From contig CABZEV010000003.1 of NCBI GenBank assembly GCA_902524865.1, positions 1 through 48,864 of the forward strand: DNA of 48,864 nt, read 5' to 3'. A program made the position numbers and the translations under genes. Of this stretch, positions 33,490 to 41,775 are shown one piece after another. The notes under the pieces are model-generated. The model saw only the letters and a list, made by a program, of their open reading frames with translations, ran no database searches and had not been told where the DNA came from. The DNA is from an uncultured Pelagibacteraceae bacterium. Its GTDB lineage: Bacteria; Pseudomonadota; Alphaproteobacteria; Pelagibacterales; Pelagibacteraceae. The stretch's first letter is position 1. The number at the start of each line of letters is the position of its first letter.

Positions 33490-33963
33490 TCATATTGAGC
33501 TACCTAATGGGATTGGACTGGAGACCATGGTTGTTAGCCAGCAATCTTTAAGTGGACCATCTGTTTCATATTTTTCAACTTGCCAGTTAAACTTATGATA
33601 GATTTTATCTTTATCTAAAAGGATCACTTCAAATTGAGCCCACTTTTCACCACTTCCAAGCTTTGTTATAGTGTGACTTAAGTGATTGATCATCATTTGA
33701 TAAGAGTCTCCTTTGATCATTCTTTTGAATTTATCTAAAGGACCAGTTACTTTTTTGTTGTTAGGGTGAGCGAAATTCCAGGTTTGTTCAATACCGCTAT
33801 CCTTATAGATAAGGTCATTATTTTGAAGTCCTGACAATTGAATTTCTATAACTCTATCAGGTTTAATATCACTATTAGGTTTTAGTAAATCTGCTTTTGA
33901 AATTGATACTGAAGTTAAAAAAATTAAAAAAGTACTAAATATGATCTGCAGTTTTTTTAACAT
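33490..33963 (-). CDS. Exported DUF4864-like protein
   Basis: 157 aa, Sec signal peptide (KKLQIIFSTFLIFLTSVSISKA). The mature sequence has IEIQLSGLQNNDLIYKDSGIEQTWNFAHPNNKKVTGP..FKRMIKGDSYQ and ends KDCWLTTMVSSPIPLG, the pattern of DUF4864 NTF2-like proteins. Function unknown, probably periplasmic. It overlaps the upstream flavodoxin-fold gene by 29 nt, a longer overlap than its neighbours show. Confidence 0.78.
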   Translation of the reverse strand: MLKKLQIIFSTFLIFLTSVSISKADLLKPNSDIKPDRVIEIQLSGLQNNDLIYKDSGIEQTWNFAHPNNKKVTGPLDKFKRMIKGDSYQMMINHLSHTITKLGSGEKWAQFEVILLDKDKIYHKFNWQVEKYETDGPLKDCWLTTMVSSPIPLGSSI

Positions 33964-34504
33964 CTTCTAAAAATTTTTTTCTTTTTTTCTCGCCTACGAA
34001 AGGTACAGCAAAGTATCTTCGATATATAACATCCGTTATGCCGCATATATTGAATACTCCCCGTCTCAGTCTTTTTGTTGGCATATTAAGAAAAAAAGTT
34101 CGTACAGCAAATTGTGGAGATCCGTAAGTGCAAAATACAACTGCTTTTTTTCCTTTTAGATTTCCTAGAGGGTATCCATAATTTCCAAACAATTTTTTAA
34201 ATCTAAATGCCCATGGTGGTGCAAGAACTTTATCTATCCATCCTTCAACAATAGCTGGCATTCTAAAATTCCATATTGGAGCAATTAAGACTATTACATC
34301 AGAACTTTCGATTCTTTTTCTATGATTTAATACATTTTCAGTTGGTTCTTCTCCTGAATAAACTGGATCAAATTTTTCCTTATATAAGTCAACAACATCT
34401 GTAGAGTGACCATTTTTGTTAACTGTATCCACAAAAGTATTTCTTATAGATGCATTAAAAGATTTTTCATCATAATGACCATAGACAATAAAAATTTTTT
34501 TCAT
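33935..34504 (-). CDS. NAD(P)H dehydrogenase (quinone)/flavodoxin-fold protein
   Basis: 189 aa flavodoxin-like fold of the KefF/MdaB/NQO1 family: IFIVYGHYDEKSFNASIRNTFVD at the start, APIWNFRMPAIVEGWIDKVLAPPWAF as the flavin/active-site segment and CTYGSPQFA. Would reduce quinones or similar electrophiles with NAD(P)H, in the cytoplasm. It follows the CoA-binding-protein gene without a gap. Specific partner unknown. Confidence 0.85.
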   Translation of the reverse strand: MKKIFIVYGHYDEKSFNASIRNTFVDTVNKNGHSTDVVDLYKEKFDPVYSGEEPTENVLNHRKRIESSDVIVLIAPIWNFRMPAIVEGWIDKVLAPPWAFRFKKLFGNYGYPLGNLKGKKAVVFCTYGSPQFAVRTFFLNMPTKRLRRGVFNICGITDVIYRRYFAVPFVGEKKRKKFLEDVKKTADHI

Positions 34505-34939
34505 TTAATCTTCAAGAACAGGAAAAGCTTGTCTAACTTTTAGAAAATGTTTTTGATACTCCATTTTAGTACATTTATTCTCTATATATTTAATTTTTTT
34601 TTCTACTACCAATTTTTTAGCTTCCAGATTTTTGATTCCAAGTTGTAACCATAAAATCTTGGCTTTAATTTTAATTGTATCTCTCGCAATATCTAAAACT
34701 TCTTTAGAAGGTCTAAAAACGTTTACTATATCAACTTTATCTTTAATATCTGTTATTTTACCACATACGTCTTCTCCTAAAATTTTTTGACCTTTGGCTT
34801 TGAGATTTACAGGGTAAACTTTAAATCCATATTTTTGCATATATTTCATGACAATGGTTGATGCTTTTGTAGGATCATTGCTCACCCCAACCATTGCAAT
34901 ATTTTTGTACTTCGAAAGAATTTTTTTAATATCATGCAT
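34505..34939 (-). CDS. CoA-binding domain protein (YccU type)
   Basis: 144 aa single Rossmann CoA-binding domain: KNIAMVGVSNDPTKASTIVMKYMQKYGFKVYPVNLKAKGQKILGE and DIVNVFRPSKEV...LWLQLGI. Members bind CoA or nucleotides; the role is poorly known. Located between the enoyl-CoA hydratase and the flavodoxin-fold gene in a minus-strand operon. Confidence 0.9.
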   Translation of the reverse strand: MHDIKKILSKYKNIAMVGVSNDPTKASTIVMKYMQKYGFKVYPVNLKAKGQKILGEDVCGKITDIKDKVDIVNVFRPSKEVLDIARDTIKIKAKILWLQLGIKNLEAKKLVVEKKIKYIENKCTKMEYQKHFLKVRQAFPVLED

Positions 34940-34951
34940 TATTTTTTTTTA

Positions 34952-35725
34952 TTATCTATTTTTCCACTTAGGCTTTCTTTTTTCCAAAAAAGCCGAAATC
35001 CCTTCTTTAGCATCCATAGCCATCATATTTACTGTCATCATTTTACTTGTATGAGCATACGCTTTTCTAAGAGGCATCTCTAATTGTTTATAAAATGTTC
35101 GTTTACCAATTTTAATTGTTAAATTTGATTTAGAAGCAATCTTTTTTGCAATTTTTAAAACCTCATTATTTAATTTAGATTTTGAAAAACAATCATTTAT
35201 TAAACCAATTTCTTTTGCAAAATTTGCTTTAATTGGCTCGCCTGTAAGCAACATTTTCATCATCGGTTTTTTATTAATTTTTCTACTAACAGCAACCATA
35301 GGCGTACTACAAAATAATCCAATATTTACTCCAGGAGTTGCAAATAATGCATCTTTAGTACTATAGGCTAAATCACAACTAGCAACTAACTGACAACCAG
35401 CTGCATATGCCGCTCCATGCACTTTAGCAATTACGGGCTTATTACCCTCGACTATTTGAAGCATTAACTTAGAACACAGATTAAATAATTTTTGATATTT
35501 GTTTCCAAATTTTAAACTTTTTATTTCTTTTAGGTTATGACCTGCACTAAAACCTTTTCCACTACCTTCTATAATAATTACTTTTGTTTTTTTATTTTGA
35601 TCAAGTTTTTTTAGAACTTTAATTAAATCATTTAAAGTTTTAAAAGATAATGAATTATATGTTTTAGGATCATTGATTTGAACTATAGATATACTGCTAG
35701 ATAAGTTCTTCACTAAAATATTCAT
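34952..35725 (-). CDS. Enoyl-CoA hydratase/isomerase family protein
   Basis: 257 aa crotonase fold. The oxyanion-hole signatures are GFSAGHNLKEIKSL and VHGAAYAAGCQLVASCDLAYSTKDALFATPGVNIGLF. The C-terminal KRKPKWKNR is typical. It could hydrate enoyl-CoAs in fatty-acid or amino-acid catabolism. The catalytic Glu positions cannot be confidently assigned by eye, so isomerase or hydrolase activity remains possible. Confidence 0.9.
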   Translation of the reverse strand: MNILVKNLSSSISIVQINDPKTYNSLSFKTLNDLIKVLKKLDQNKKTKVIIIEGSGKGFSAGHNLKEIKSLKFGNKYQKLFNLCSKLMLQIVEGNKPVIAKVHGAAYAAGCQLVASCDLAYSTKDALFATPGVNIGLFCSTPMVAVSRKINKKPMMKMLLTGEPIKANFAKEIGLINDCFSKSKLNNEVLKIAKKIASKSNLTIKIGKRTFYKQLEMPLRKAYAHTSKMMTVNMMAMDAKEGISAFLEKRKPKWKNR

Positions 35726-35733
35726 CAGAAATT

Positions 35734-36108
35734 CTATTTGAGTTTGCCTTTTTCTCTCATTTTGGCTCTTATTTTAGTCGCCGATATTTTTTGTATTTCT
35801 TCTGACAACACTATCTCTTCAATTTTGTAACCAACACCTCTACCGTAACAAATATTTGTAATATTAGGGACTAACATAATTTTAAAACGACCTTCAAATT
35901 CTGGATTGAGTTTATCTTCTATCTTTTTTTTAATTGTCTCAAAATCGAAAGGATTATCATCCACTCCTTGTACATCTCTTATTTGAATACTAACTTGTCC
36001 AGTTTTTTTTAAAATTTCTTTAAATAAAGTGTAATGACCATCGTGAAATGGTTGCCATCTTCCTAACATTTGTGCTGTTGGCTTTTTATTATCCCACTGA
36101 TATATCAT
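35734..36108 (-). CDS. Nucleotidyltransferase (cytidylyl/adenylyltransferase-like)
   Basis: 124 aa, HxGH-type nucleotidyltransferase: MLGRWQPFHDGHYTLFKEIL has the HxGH motif, and the C-terminal ISATKIRAKMREKGK is the second signature. It activates a phosphorylated or acidic small molecule by transfer from a nucleotide. It overlaps the kinase gene by 4 nt, and with the methyltransferase forms a trio with an unknown product, perhaps a nucleotide-activated modified metabolite. Related to annotated NMN-adenylyl and phage cytidylyltransferase-like families. Confidence 0.82.
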   Translation of the reverse strand: MIYQWDNKKPTAQMLGRWQPFHDGHYTLFKEILKKTGQVSIQIRDVQGVDDNPFDFETIKKKIEDKLNPEFEGRFKIMLVPNITNICYGRGVGYKIEEIVLSEEIQKISATKIRAKMREKGKLK

Positions 36109-36515
36109 TTTTTTATGTCCTTATATATTTTTGGTGCCCAATTTTTAGCATCTTGTGTAGTAACATGAAAGTTATACTTATCAGGTTTTACAAACATCTT
36201 GTTAGTATCGTCAAATCTCCCCTCTTTAATCGTATCTACCCAAATAATATAATCTGCGGGAAATAAACTTCTTGCCTCTGGTGTTGGACAAATAAAATCT
36301 GCTACAACATAATTACCATCCTTTATCAATTTTAAAGCAAAATCAGCCATTCTTCTTGCTTGTCTTTTTCTACCTTCTTCAGAAAAATCCCAGTCGTTAG
36401 CTTCTTTTCTTACCTCATCTGCATTCAATCTTTTTGCGTTTAATAATGGTGCAAGCTCATTTGCTAAAGTTGTTTTTCCAGATCCTGGTAAACCCATTAT
36501 TAATATTATCTTCAT
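36105..36515 (-). CDS. P-loop small-molecule kinase (adenylylsulfate-kinase-like)
   Basis: 136 aa from ATG 36515, which overlaps the methyltransferase stop (TAATG) by one base; the track's 36542 start is 9 residues longer and lies inside that gene. Walker A is LIMGLPGSGKTT, with LNADEVRKEANDWDFSEEGRKRQARRMADFA resembling APS kinase DxDxxR region, then VADFICPTPEAR. It likely phosphorylates a hydroxyl of a small molecule or nucleotide-linked substrate. Very short; true APS kinase would need the sulfate-assimilation partners, absent here. Confidence 0.82.
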   Translation of the reverse strand: MKIILIMGLPGSGKTTLANELAPLLNAKRLNADEVRKEANDWDFSEEGRKRQARRMADFALKLIKDGNYVVADFICPTPEARSLFPADYIIWVDTIKEGRFDDTNKMFVKPDKYNFHVTTQDAKNWAPKIYKDIKK

Positions 36516-37141
36516 TATTTTACTTTGTATAATCCAAGCCAAGCATTTACATCTTTACTTGCAATGTAATCAGATTTAAAAAATTCAATTTCTTCCCATT
36601 TATTATTTTTTTTTAATGCTTCAATTTTTTTATCAAAGCCATACTCCTCATAAATTCCCTCGTTTATAGTAAAACAAATTAATCCATTACTTTTAGTAAT
36701 TCTTATAAATTCGTCTAAGGCTTGAGGTTTAACATGACCAAAAGTAAATGTTCCTACACACATTATAGCACCAAAAAAATTATTATTAATATTGATTGGT
36801 TTGTTTAAATCTAATTTGATTAATCTTTGATACAAATTTCTAGGTATTGTATCTAATAATTTTTGTGATAAGTCAGCACCATGGAAATATTTATAACCAA
36901 ATTTTTTAAGTTCTAATCCTACCAACCCAGATCCACAACCCGCATCAAAAATAGATATATCTTTATTTAACGCATATTTTTTAAAAACTTCTACAGTTTC
37001 TTTAGGTCCTGTATAATTCCAATCAGCCATGTCTTGATTGTATTTGTTCCCCTCACCCCACTCATCATAATATTTCATAACTTCATGAGTAGTTTTGAGT
37101 TTATAAATAGGAACTTTATTTCCAACGTCTTTTTGAGCCAT
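36515..37141 (-). CDS. Class I SAM-dependent methyltransferase
   Basis: 208 aa; SAM motif I SIFDAGCGSGLVGLEL, then HGADLSQKLLD and AIMCVGTFTFGHVKPQALDEFIRI. The N-terminus (VMKYYDEWGEGNKYNQDMADWNYTGP) resembles methyltransferases acting on small molecules. It heads a six- or seven-gene minus operon through kinase, nucleotidyltransferase, enoyl-CoA hydratase, CoA-binding and flavodoxin-fold genes. Divergent from metF-like. Substrate unknown. Confidence 0.85.
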   Translation of the reverse strand: MAQKDVGNKVPIYKLKTTHEVMKYYDEWGEGNKYNQDMADWNYTGPKETVEVFKKYALNKDISIFDAGCGSGLVGLELKKFGYKYFHGADLSQKLLDTIPRNLYQRLIKLDLNKPININNNFFGAIMCVGTFTFGHVKPQALDEFIRITKSNGLICFTINEGIYEEYGFDKKIEALKKNNKWEEIEFFKSDYIASKDVNAWLGLYKVK

Positions 37142-37211
37142 AAATATAATGAGATTATATTACACGATTAATTTCTTTGACAGCATTTTCAAAAAATATA
37201 ATCATTATCTG

Positions 37212-37940
37212 ATGAATTTTTCTTTAGAAATTGGACCTCAGACAGATCTAGATACTGTGCCCGCTATAAAAGATATTTATATTACCTTGCTACCTGGGGG
37301 AGATTATAAAGAGACAGCTCAACAAGCAGTTGAGTTAGTAAAGAAAGGTTTTAATCCAGTCCCGCATTTTCCCGCAAGATCTATGCTGGATGAAAAACAA
37401 CTAAAAGATTATGTTTCGAGATGTAAAGATGGTGGAGTCGAACAAGTTTTAATCATAGGGGGAGGTAGGGAGCCGATGGGGAAATTCGATAGCTCTTTTC
37501 AACTTTTGGAGACTGGTTATTTTGAGAAGTTGACGATAGGAATTGCTGGACACCCAGAGGGGAGTCCTGATATATCCGATTCAGATTTAGAAAAAGCTAT
37601 GAAAGATAAAAAGCCTTATGCTGATTATATTGTAACTCAATGGTTACTAGATCCTCAGCCAATTATAGACTTTATCTCTAAACAAAGCGTACCAGTGCAT
37701 GTGGGAATTACTGGGCCTCTAAAAATATCTAGCTTAATAAAATTTGCTAATATAGTTGGTGCAAAAAATTCCATAAATTTTCTTAAATCTAATTTTACTA
37801 AGGCGTTAGATTTAATTAAACCTAAAGACCCTAATGATTTAATTGGGAAAATTAAATCGCACACTGATTTTTTTCACATTTATACATTCGGCGGCTTGAA
37901 GGAAACTAACAAGTGGTTGAAGGAGAATAGTTATGTCTAA
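37212..37940 (+). CDS. Methylenetetrahydrofolate reductase-like protein (MetF family, short)
   Basis: 242 aa from ATG 37212. It starts MNFSLEIGPQT, matching the FxFE-type opening strand of MetF, and keeps VLIIGGGREP, GIAGHPEGS and VTQWLLDP (the MetF TQxxFD-like strand). Standard MetF is about 290 aa. The track's 37149 start would put a TTGACA/TATAAT-like pair (37177-37202, 14-base gap) inside the gene, so 37212 is preferred; the mRNA might then be almost leaderless. Overlaps the GcvT-like gene by 8 nt. Confidence 0.78.
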   Translation: MNFSLEIGPQTDLDTVPAIKDIYITLLPGGDYKETAQQAVELVKKGFNPVPHFPARSMLDEKQLKDYVSRCKDGGVEQVLIIGGGREPMGKFDSSFQLLETGYFEKLTIGIAGHPEGSPDISDSDLEKAMKDKKPYADYIVTQWLLDPQPIIDFISKQSVPVHVGITGPLKISSLIKFANIVGAKNSINFLKSNFTKALDLIKPKDPNDLIGKIKSHTDFFHIYTFGGLKETNKWLKENSYV

Positions 37941-39291
37941 AGAATTTGACTATACTAATTTAAAGCATGTTACTTCTGTAGATCAATCAGATCGAAAGGT
38001 ACCATATAACTTAAGACAAAGTGGACCAACAAAAGTTGAAATGTTAATTTCAACAAGAGTAAGAAAATCACCTTATTGGCATTTATCTATGCAAGCAGGT
38101 TGTTGGAGAGCAACAGTATACAATCGAATTTATCATCCAAGAGGTTATGTAAAGCCTGAAGATGGTGGAGCAATGGTTGAATATGATGCTATTGTTAATC
38201 ATGTAACTATGTGGAATGTTGCAGTTGAAAGACAAATTCAAGTTAAGGGTCCAGATGCAGAAAAATTTGTTGATTATGTGATCACAAGAGACGCGACAAA
38301 AATTTCACCGATGAGAGCAAGATACGTAATTTTATGTAATGCCTATGGTGGCGTTTTAAATGATCCAATTCTTTTAAGAATTGCTAAAGATGAATTTTGG
38401 TTTTCATTATCAGACTCTGATATTGGTATGTATTTGCAAGGTGTTAATTCAGATGGAAGATTTAATTGTACTATTGAGGAAATTGATGCTTGTCCTGTTC
38501 AAATACAAGGTCCAAAATCAAAAGCTCTAATGAGAGATTTGTTAGGTGATCAAGTTGATTTTGAAAATATGCCATTTTATGGTTTAGCTGAAGTTAAAAT
38601 TGCTGGACGAAGTTGTGTGATTTCTCAATCGGGTTTTTCTGGAGAAGCTGGTTATGAGATTTATTTAAGGAATGCAACTTTATATGCTGATGATATGTGG
38701 AATGCTGTTTTAGAGATTGGAAAAAAACACCAACTGATGGTTATTGCACCAGCTCACCACAGGAGAATCCAAGCTGGAATTTTGTCTTGGGGTCAAGATA
38801 TGGATCAACAACATAATCCTTATCAATGTAATTTAGGCTATCAAGTTTCTTTATCAGGCAAAGGTGAATGGAATAAAACCTCTGATTATGTTGGTAAAGC
38901 GGCTCTAGAAAAAATGGGAGCAGAAATTAAAGCAGGGAAAAAACCATATAGTCTACAACTAGTTGGTCTCGAATTAGGTGGAAAACCAATTGATGATTAT
39001 GCCCCAGATTTTTGGTTAATATCAAATGCAGATGGTGGAGATCCTGTAGGCTTTATAACCTCTCCTTGGTATCATCCGGAGAAAAAAACAAACATTGCAA
39101 TGGGATATGTTCCTTTTGATGGAACGTTAAATGCAAATGGATTTCCAAAAGGTAAGGTTGGAACTAAATACAAAATTCATTTACCTGAAAAATACTCTGA
39201 TACTCCAGGTAAGCCTGTAGATGCAGTAATAGTTGATATTCCATTTAAAGAGTCTTTCAACGCTAATACTAGAGAAGTTTCAAAAGGTTAA
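37933..39291 (+). CDS. GcvT/DmdA-superfamily folate-dependent methyltransferase, unknown substrate
   Basis: 452 aa. GcvT-family landmarks include QVKGPDAEKFVDYVITRD, YGGVLNDPILLRIAKDEFWFS and FSGEAGYEIYLR. It is longer than glycine-cleavage T protein and DmdA (about 370 aa) and differs in its first 100 residues (YWHLSMQAGCWRATVYN). The translational overlap with a MetF-like gene predicts that it moves a methyl group from a methylated compound to THF, which MetF then oxidises. DMSP, methoxylated or N-methylated compounds are candidates; none is proven. Confidence 0.82.
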   Translation: MSKEFDYTNLKHVTSVDQSDRKVPYNLRQSGPTKVEMLISTRVRKSPYWHLSMQAGCWRATVYNRIYHPRGYVKPEDGGAMVEYDAIVNHVTMWNVAVERQIQVKGPDAEKFVDYVITRDATKISPMRARYVILCNAYGGVLNDPILLRIAKDEFWFSLSDSDIGMYLQGVNSDGRFNCTIEEIDACPVQIQGPKSKALMRDLLGDQVDFENMPFYGLAEVKIAGRSCVISQSGFSGEAGYEIYLRNATLYADDMWNAVLEIGKKHQLMVIAPAHHRRIQAGILSWGQDMDQQHNPYQCNLGYQVSLSGKGEWNKTSDYVGKAALEKMGAEIKAGKKPYSLQLVGLELGGKPIDDYAPDFWLISNADGGDPVGFITSPWYHPEKKTNIAMGYVPFDGTLNANGFPKGKVGTKYKIHLPEKYSDTPGKPVDAVIVDIPFKESFNANTREVSKG

Positions 39292-39301
39292 TCTGATTTA
39301 T

Positions 39302-39318
39302 GGGGGAGTTTACTCCCC
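39302..39318 (+). terminator. Hairpin terminator after the MetF/GcvT-like operon
   Basis: GGGGAG-TTTA-CTCCCC forms a perfect 6-bp GC-rich stem with a tetraloop, 10 bases after the GcvT-like stop. The U-tract is poor (GTTCATCTT). A related GGGGGAGTTTA stem occurs at 47408. Confidence 0.65.
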
Positions 39319-39329
39319 GTTCATCTTAA

Positions 39330-39434
39330 ATGACAAAAGGCTTCTTAATAGTAATTTGCATTCCTATAGCTATTGCTTTAATAATATTTCCATTAATAGT
39401 TTCTTACAAAGAGCAAAAAAATAAAAAAAAATAA
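39330..39434 (+). CDS. 34-aa single-helix membrane peptide (missed by ORF track)
   Basis: ATG 39330 to TAA 39432-39434. MTKGFLIVICIPIAIALIIF... is one hydrophobic helix followed by a basic tail (YKEQKNKKK). The next gene's ATG follows its stop directly, so coupled translation with the Yip1 protein is likely. No ribosome site is obvious, so it may be a chance ORF; the 39233-39424 track ORF in another frame looks like a shadow. Confidence 0.45.
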   Translation: MTKGFLIVICIPIAIALIIFPLIVSYKEQKNKKK

Positions 39435-39977
39435 ATGTTCGGTGAATTTCTAAGTATTATTTTAAAATCTATCAAACTAGATAAAACACTTTATTCTGAT
39501 AGTAAAAATTTTGGTGAAGCCTCAGTTTATTTTGCAGGCATCATTATGATTTTGGATGGCATAGCTGGTGCAGTTGCTGCAAACACAGTTTTTAAAACAG
39601 CTGTTGCAATGTCAGGAGTGACTGCAATATTGACTTGGTTTGTTTGGGCGATATTAATCTTTGTTATTGGGGTAAAACTATTTCCTGATAAAAATAGTAA
39701 AGTTTCATTTAAAAAAGTATTAACAGCAGTTGGTTTTGCCCACGCACCTGGTTTGTTAAGATTTTTTGCTGTTACACCAGAATTAATGATACCTGTAATT
39801 TTCCTTACACAATTTTGGATTTTTGCTGGATTAATTATCTCGACGCGACAAATCCTAAATCTTAAATCTAACTTAAAATCATTTGGAATTGTCTTTATGT
39901 CGTTTTTAATAATTGTCTTTTTGTCTATTTCATTTGTAATAAGTAGAATGAATGCCCTACCGATTAATCATATTTAG
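39435..39977 (+). CDS. Yip1-domain membrane protein
   Basis: 180 aa with about five hydrophobic helices. FGEFLSIILKSIKLDKTLY, FAGIIMILDGIAGAVAANT, LTAVGFAHAPGLLRFFAVTP and LTQFWIFAGLIISTRQ fit bacterial Yip1-family proteins, whose function is unclear (membrane organisation suspected). Its stop overlaps the convergent 52-aa ORF on the minus strand by 4 nt. Confidence 0.82.
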   Translation: MFGEFLSIILKSIKLDKTLYSDSKNFGEASVYFAGIIMILDGIAGAVAANTVFKTAVAMSGVTAILTWFVWAILIFVIGVKLFPDKNSKVSFKKVLTAVGFAHAPGLLRFFAVTPELMIPVIFLTQFWIFAGLIISTRQILNLKSNLKSFGIVFMSFLIIVFLSISFVISRMNALPINHI

Positions 39978-40132
39978 ATTGGAAAAATTGTTTTAGAAAC
40001 CCTACAAGACTTACAAATTTTAAAACCAGTTAGAATTAAGTTTTGGGTAACACTCTCGTCTTGTTCACTACATTCATCACAAATATTGTCTAAATCTTTT
40101 AAATTTTTTTCAATTTCTTTATCTTCAATCAT
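39974..40132 (-). CDS. 52-aa putative zinc-ribbon protein (missed by ORF track)
   Basis: Minus-strand ATG at 40130-40132 to TAA at 39974. Two CxxC pairs, NICDECSEQ and KICKSCRVS, about 22 residues apart suggest a zinc finger or rubredoxin-like knuckle. The remainder is acidic. It occupies an otherwise empty ~260-base spacer and overlaps the yip1 stop by 4 nt. Shine-Dalgarno weak. It could be a small nucleic-acid or metal-binding protein. No family recognised. Confidence 0.6.
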   Translation of the reverse strand: MIEDKEIEKNLKDLDNICDECSEQDESVTQNLILTGFKICKSCRVSKTIFPI

Positions 40133-40239
40133 TTAACTACGTGTCAATGAATTATACCAAGAGGTTTTTTGAAATTCTATTTATTTTATTGAAATTTTTA
40201 TTCAATTTTGAAATAAACCATATTAAGTAAATCATAAAA

Positions 40240-40725
40240 ATGAATAAAAATCTCAAAGTGGTAATTGTTATGGGTAGCCAGTCTGACTTTAAGGTTATGA
40301 AATTGTCAGAGAAAATTTTAAAAAAAATAGGTATTCGTTTTGAAACTAAAATAATATCCGCTCACCGAACTCCTAAAAGAATGTATAAGTTTGCGCAGAA
40401 TGCATCAAAAAATGATATTGGAGTAATAATTGCTGGAGCAGGTGGATCAGCACATTTACCAGGTATGATTTCAGCTATAACCTCAATTCCAGTTTTAGGA
40501 GTTCCAATAGAAAGTAAAAAACTCAAAGGACTTGATAGTTTATTATCAATTGCTCAAATGCCAAAAGGTATACCTGTCGGAACACTTGCCATTGGCGAAG
40601 ATGGTGCAATAAATGCTGCGCTATTAGCAGCTGCAATAATTGCAACATCTGACAAGGCTGTTAGAAAAAAACTGAACAATTGGAGATTATTACAAACAAG
40701 ATCAGTAAAAAATAGTCCAAAATAG
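40240..40725 (+). CDS. purE: N5-carboxyaminoimidazole ribonucleotide mutase
   Basis: 161 aa. VIVMGSQSDFKVMKLS, SAHRTPKRM and IIAGAGGSAHLPGMI are the class I PurE active-site motifs. Works in purine synthesis with PurK, encoded 3 bases downstream. The C-terminus is a little extended. Confidence 0.96.
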   Translation: MNKNLKVVIVMGSQSDFKVMKLSEKILKKIGIRFETKIISAHRTPKRMYKFAQNASKNDIGVIIAGAGGSAHLPGMISAITSIPVLGVPIESKKLKGLDSLLSIAQMPKGIPVGTLAIGEDGAINAALLAAAIIATSDKAVRKKLNNWRLLQTRSVKNSPK

Positions 40726-40728
40726 GGT

Positions 40729-41775
40729 ATGTCAATTAAGAGAATGGGTATTATTGGTGGCGGTCAACTAGGAAGTTTACTAGCTGTTGCTGCTAAAAAG
40801 TTGAATATTAATACAACTATCTATTGTGATGACATTGATGCTCCAGCACAAAATTTTTGTGCTAAATTTATTTATGGCAAATACGATGACAAACTTAAGA
40901 TGCAAGAATTTATAAAAGAAATAGATGTTATAACTTATGAGTTTGAAAATATACCCTATGAAACATTAAATGAATTGAATAAAGTAAAACCAGTTCTGCC
41001 AAGGCCATCCATAAATAGATTAATTCAACATCGAGTCGCAGAAAAAGATTTTATCAATAAGCTTAATATAAGAACTACTAGATATGCATCAATAGAAAGT
41101 AAATCCGATATGGAGCCTTTAGGAGATTTTTTACCTGGTATTTTAAAAACGACGACAATGGGTTATGATGGTAAAGGTCAATACCCAATTAAAAAAATTG
41201 AGGAAATCAATAACCTTAATATTGATTTTTCAAAAGGTTATATTTTAGAAAAATTAGTAAAACTGAAAAAAGAGATATCTGTTATCATTACAAGGTTTGG
41301 AAACAATAGTTATGAAATATACGAACCAATTGAAAATACTCATGAAGATCAAATATTAACACATTCAATAATACCAGCGCAAATTAATAAAAAAATATTT
41401 AACGAATCTAAAGATTGGTCAATCCGAATTGCAGAGGAATTAAAATATATAGGGACTCTTTGTATCGAATTTTTTATTGATAGAAACGAAAATCTTTATG
41501 TAAATGAAATCGCTCCTAGAGTTCATAATTCTGGTCATCTTACAATTAATGCTTTTAACATAAGTCAATTCGAAAACCATGTGAGAGCAGTCTGTTCGTT
41601 AGAAAAAATTCCGCTCAAAAAAATATCTAATGCAGAAATGGTGAACCTAATAGGAAATCAAATCAAACCATATAGAGAAAACTTTAAATTAAATGAAAAT
41701 GAATTTTTCTTTGATTATCAAAAAAAAGAAATTAAAGATAAAAGAAAAATGGGCCACATAACAACTTTAAGATAA
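40729..41775 (+). CDS. purK: 5-(carboxyamino)imidazole ribonucleotide synthase
   Basis: 348 aa ATP-grasp enzyme. RMGIIGGGQLGSLLAVAAKKL opens the N-terminal domain, ILKTTTMGYDGKGQY is the ATP-grasp glycine loop, and EIAPRVHNSGHLTINAFNISQFENHVRAV the C-terminal signature. It uses ATP and bicarbonate to carboxylate AIR for PurE. The GNAT gene follows its stop directly. Confidence 0.96.
   Translation: MSIKRMGIIGGGQLGSLLAVAAKKLNINTTIYCDDIDAPAQNFCAKFIYGKYDDKLKMQEFIKEIDVITYEFENIPYETLNELNKVKPVLPRPSINRLIQHRVAEKDFINKLNIRTTRYASIESKSDMEPLGDFLPGILKTTTMGYDGKGQYPIKKIEEINNLNIDFSKGYILEKLVKLKKEISVIITRFGNNSYEIYEPIENTHEDQILTHSIIPAQINKKIFNESKDWSIRIAEELKYIGTLCIEFFIDRNENLYVNEIAPRVHNSGHLTINAFNISQFENHVRAVCSLEKIPLKKISNAEMVNLIGNQIKPYRENFKLNENEFFFDYQKKEIKDKRKMGHITTLR

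Noticed and set aside
36516-36542. Longer start of the APS-kinase-like gene
   Set aside because: ATG 36515 with TAATG overlap gives the family N-terminus (MKIILIMGLPGSGK).
37933-39291. Naming the GcvT-like protein DmdA
   Set aside because: It is about 80 residues longer than DmdA and its N-terminal region does not resemble DmdA; only superfamily is supported.
39233-39424. Plus-strand 63-aa ORF over the end of the GcvT-like gene
   Set aside because: Mostly out-of-frame copy of the GcvT-like 3' end and the terminator; the 34-aa frame fits better.
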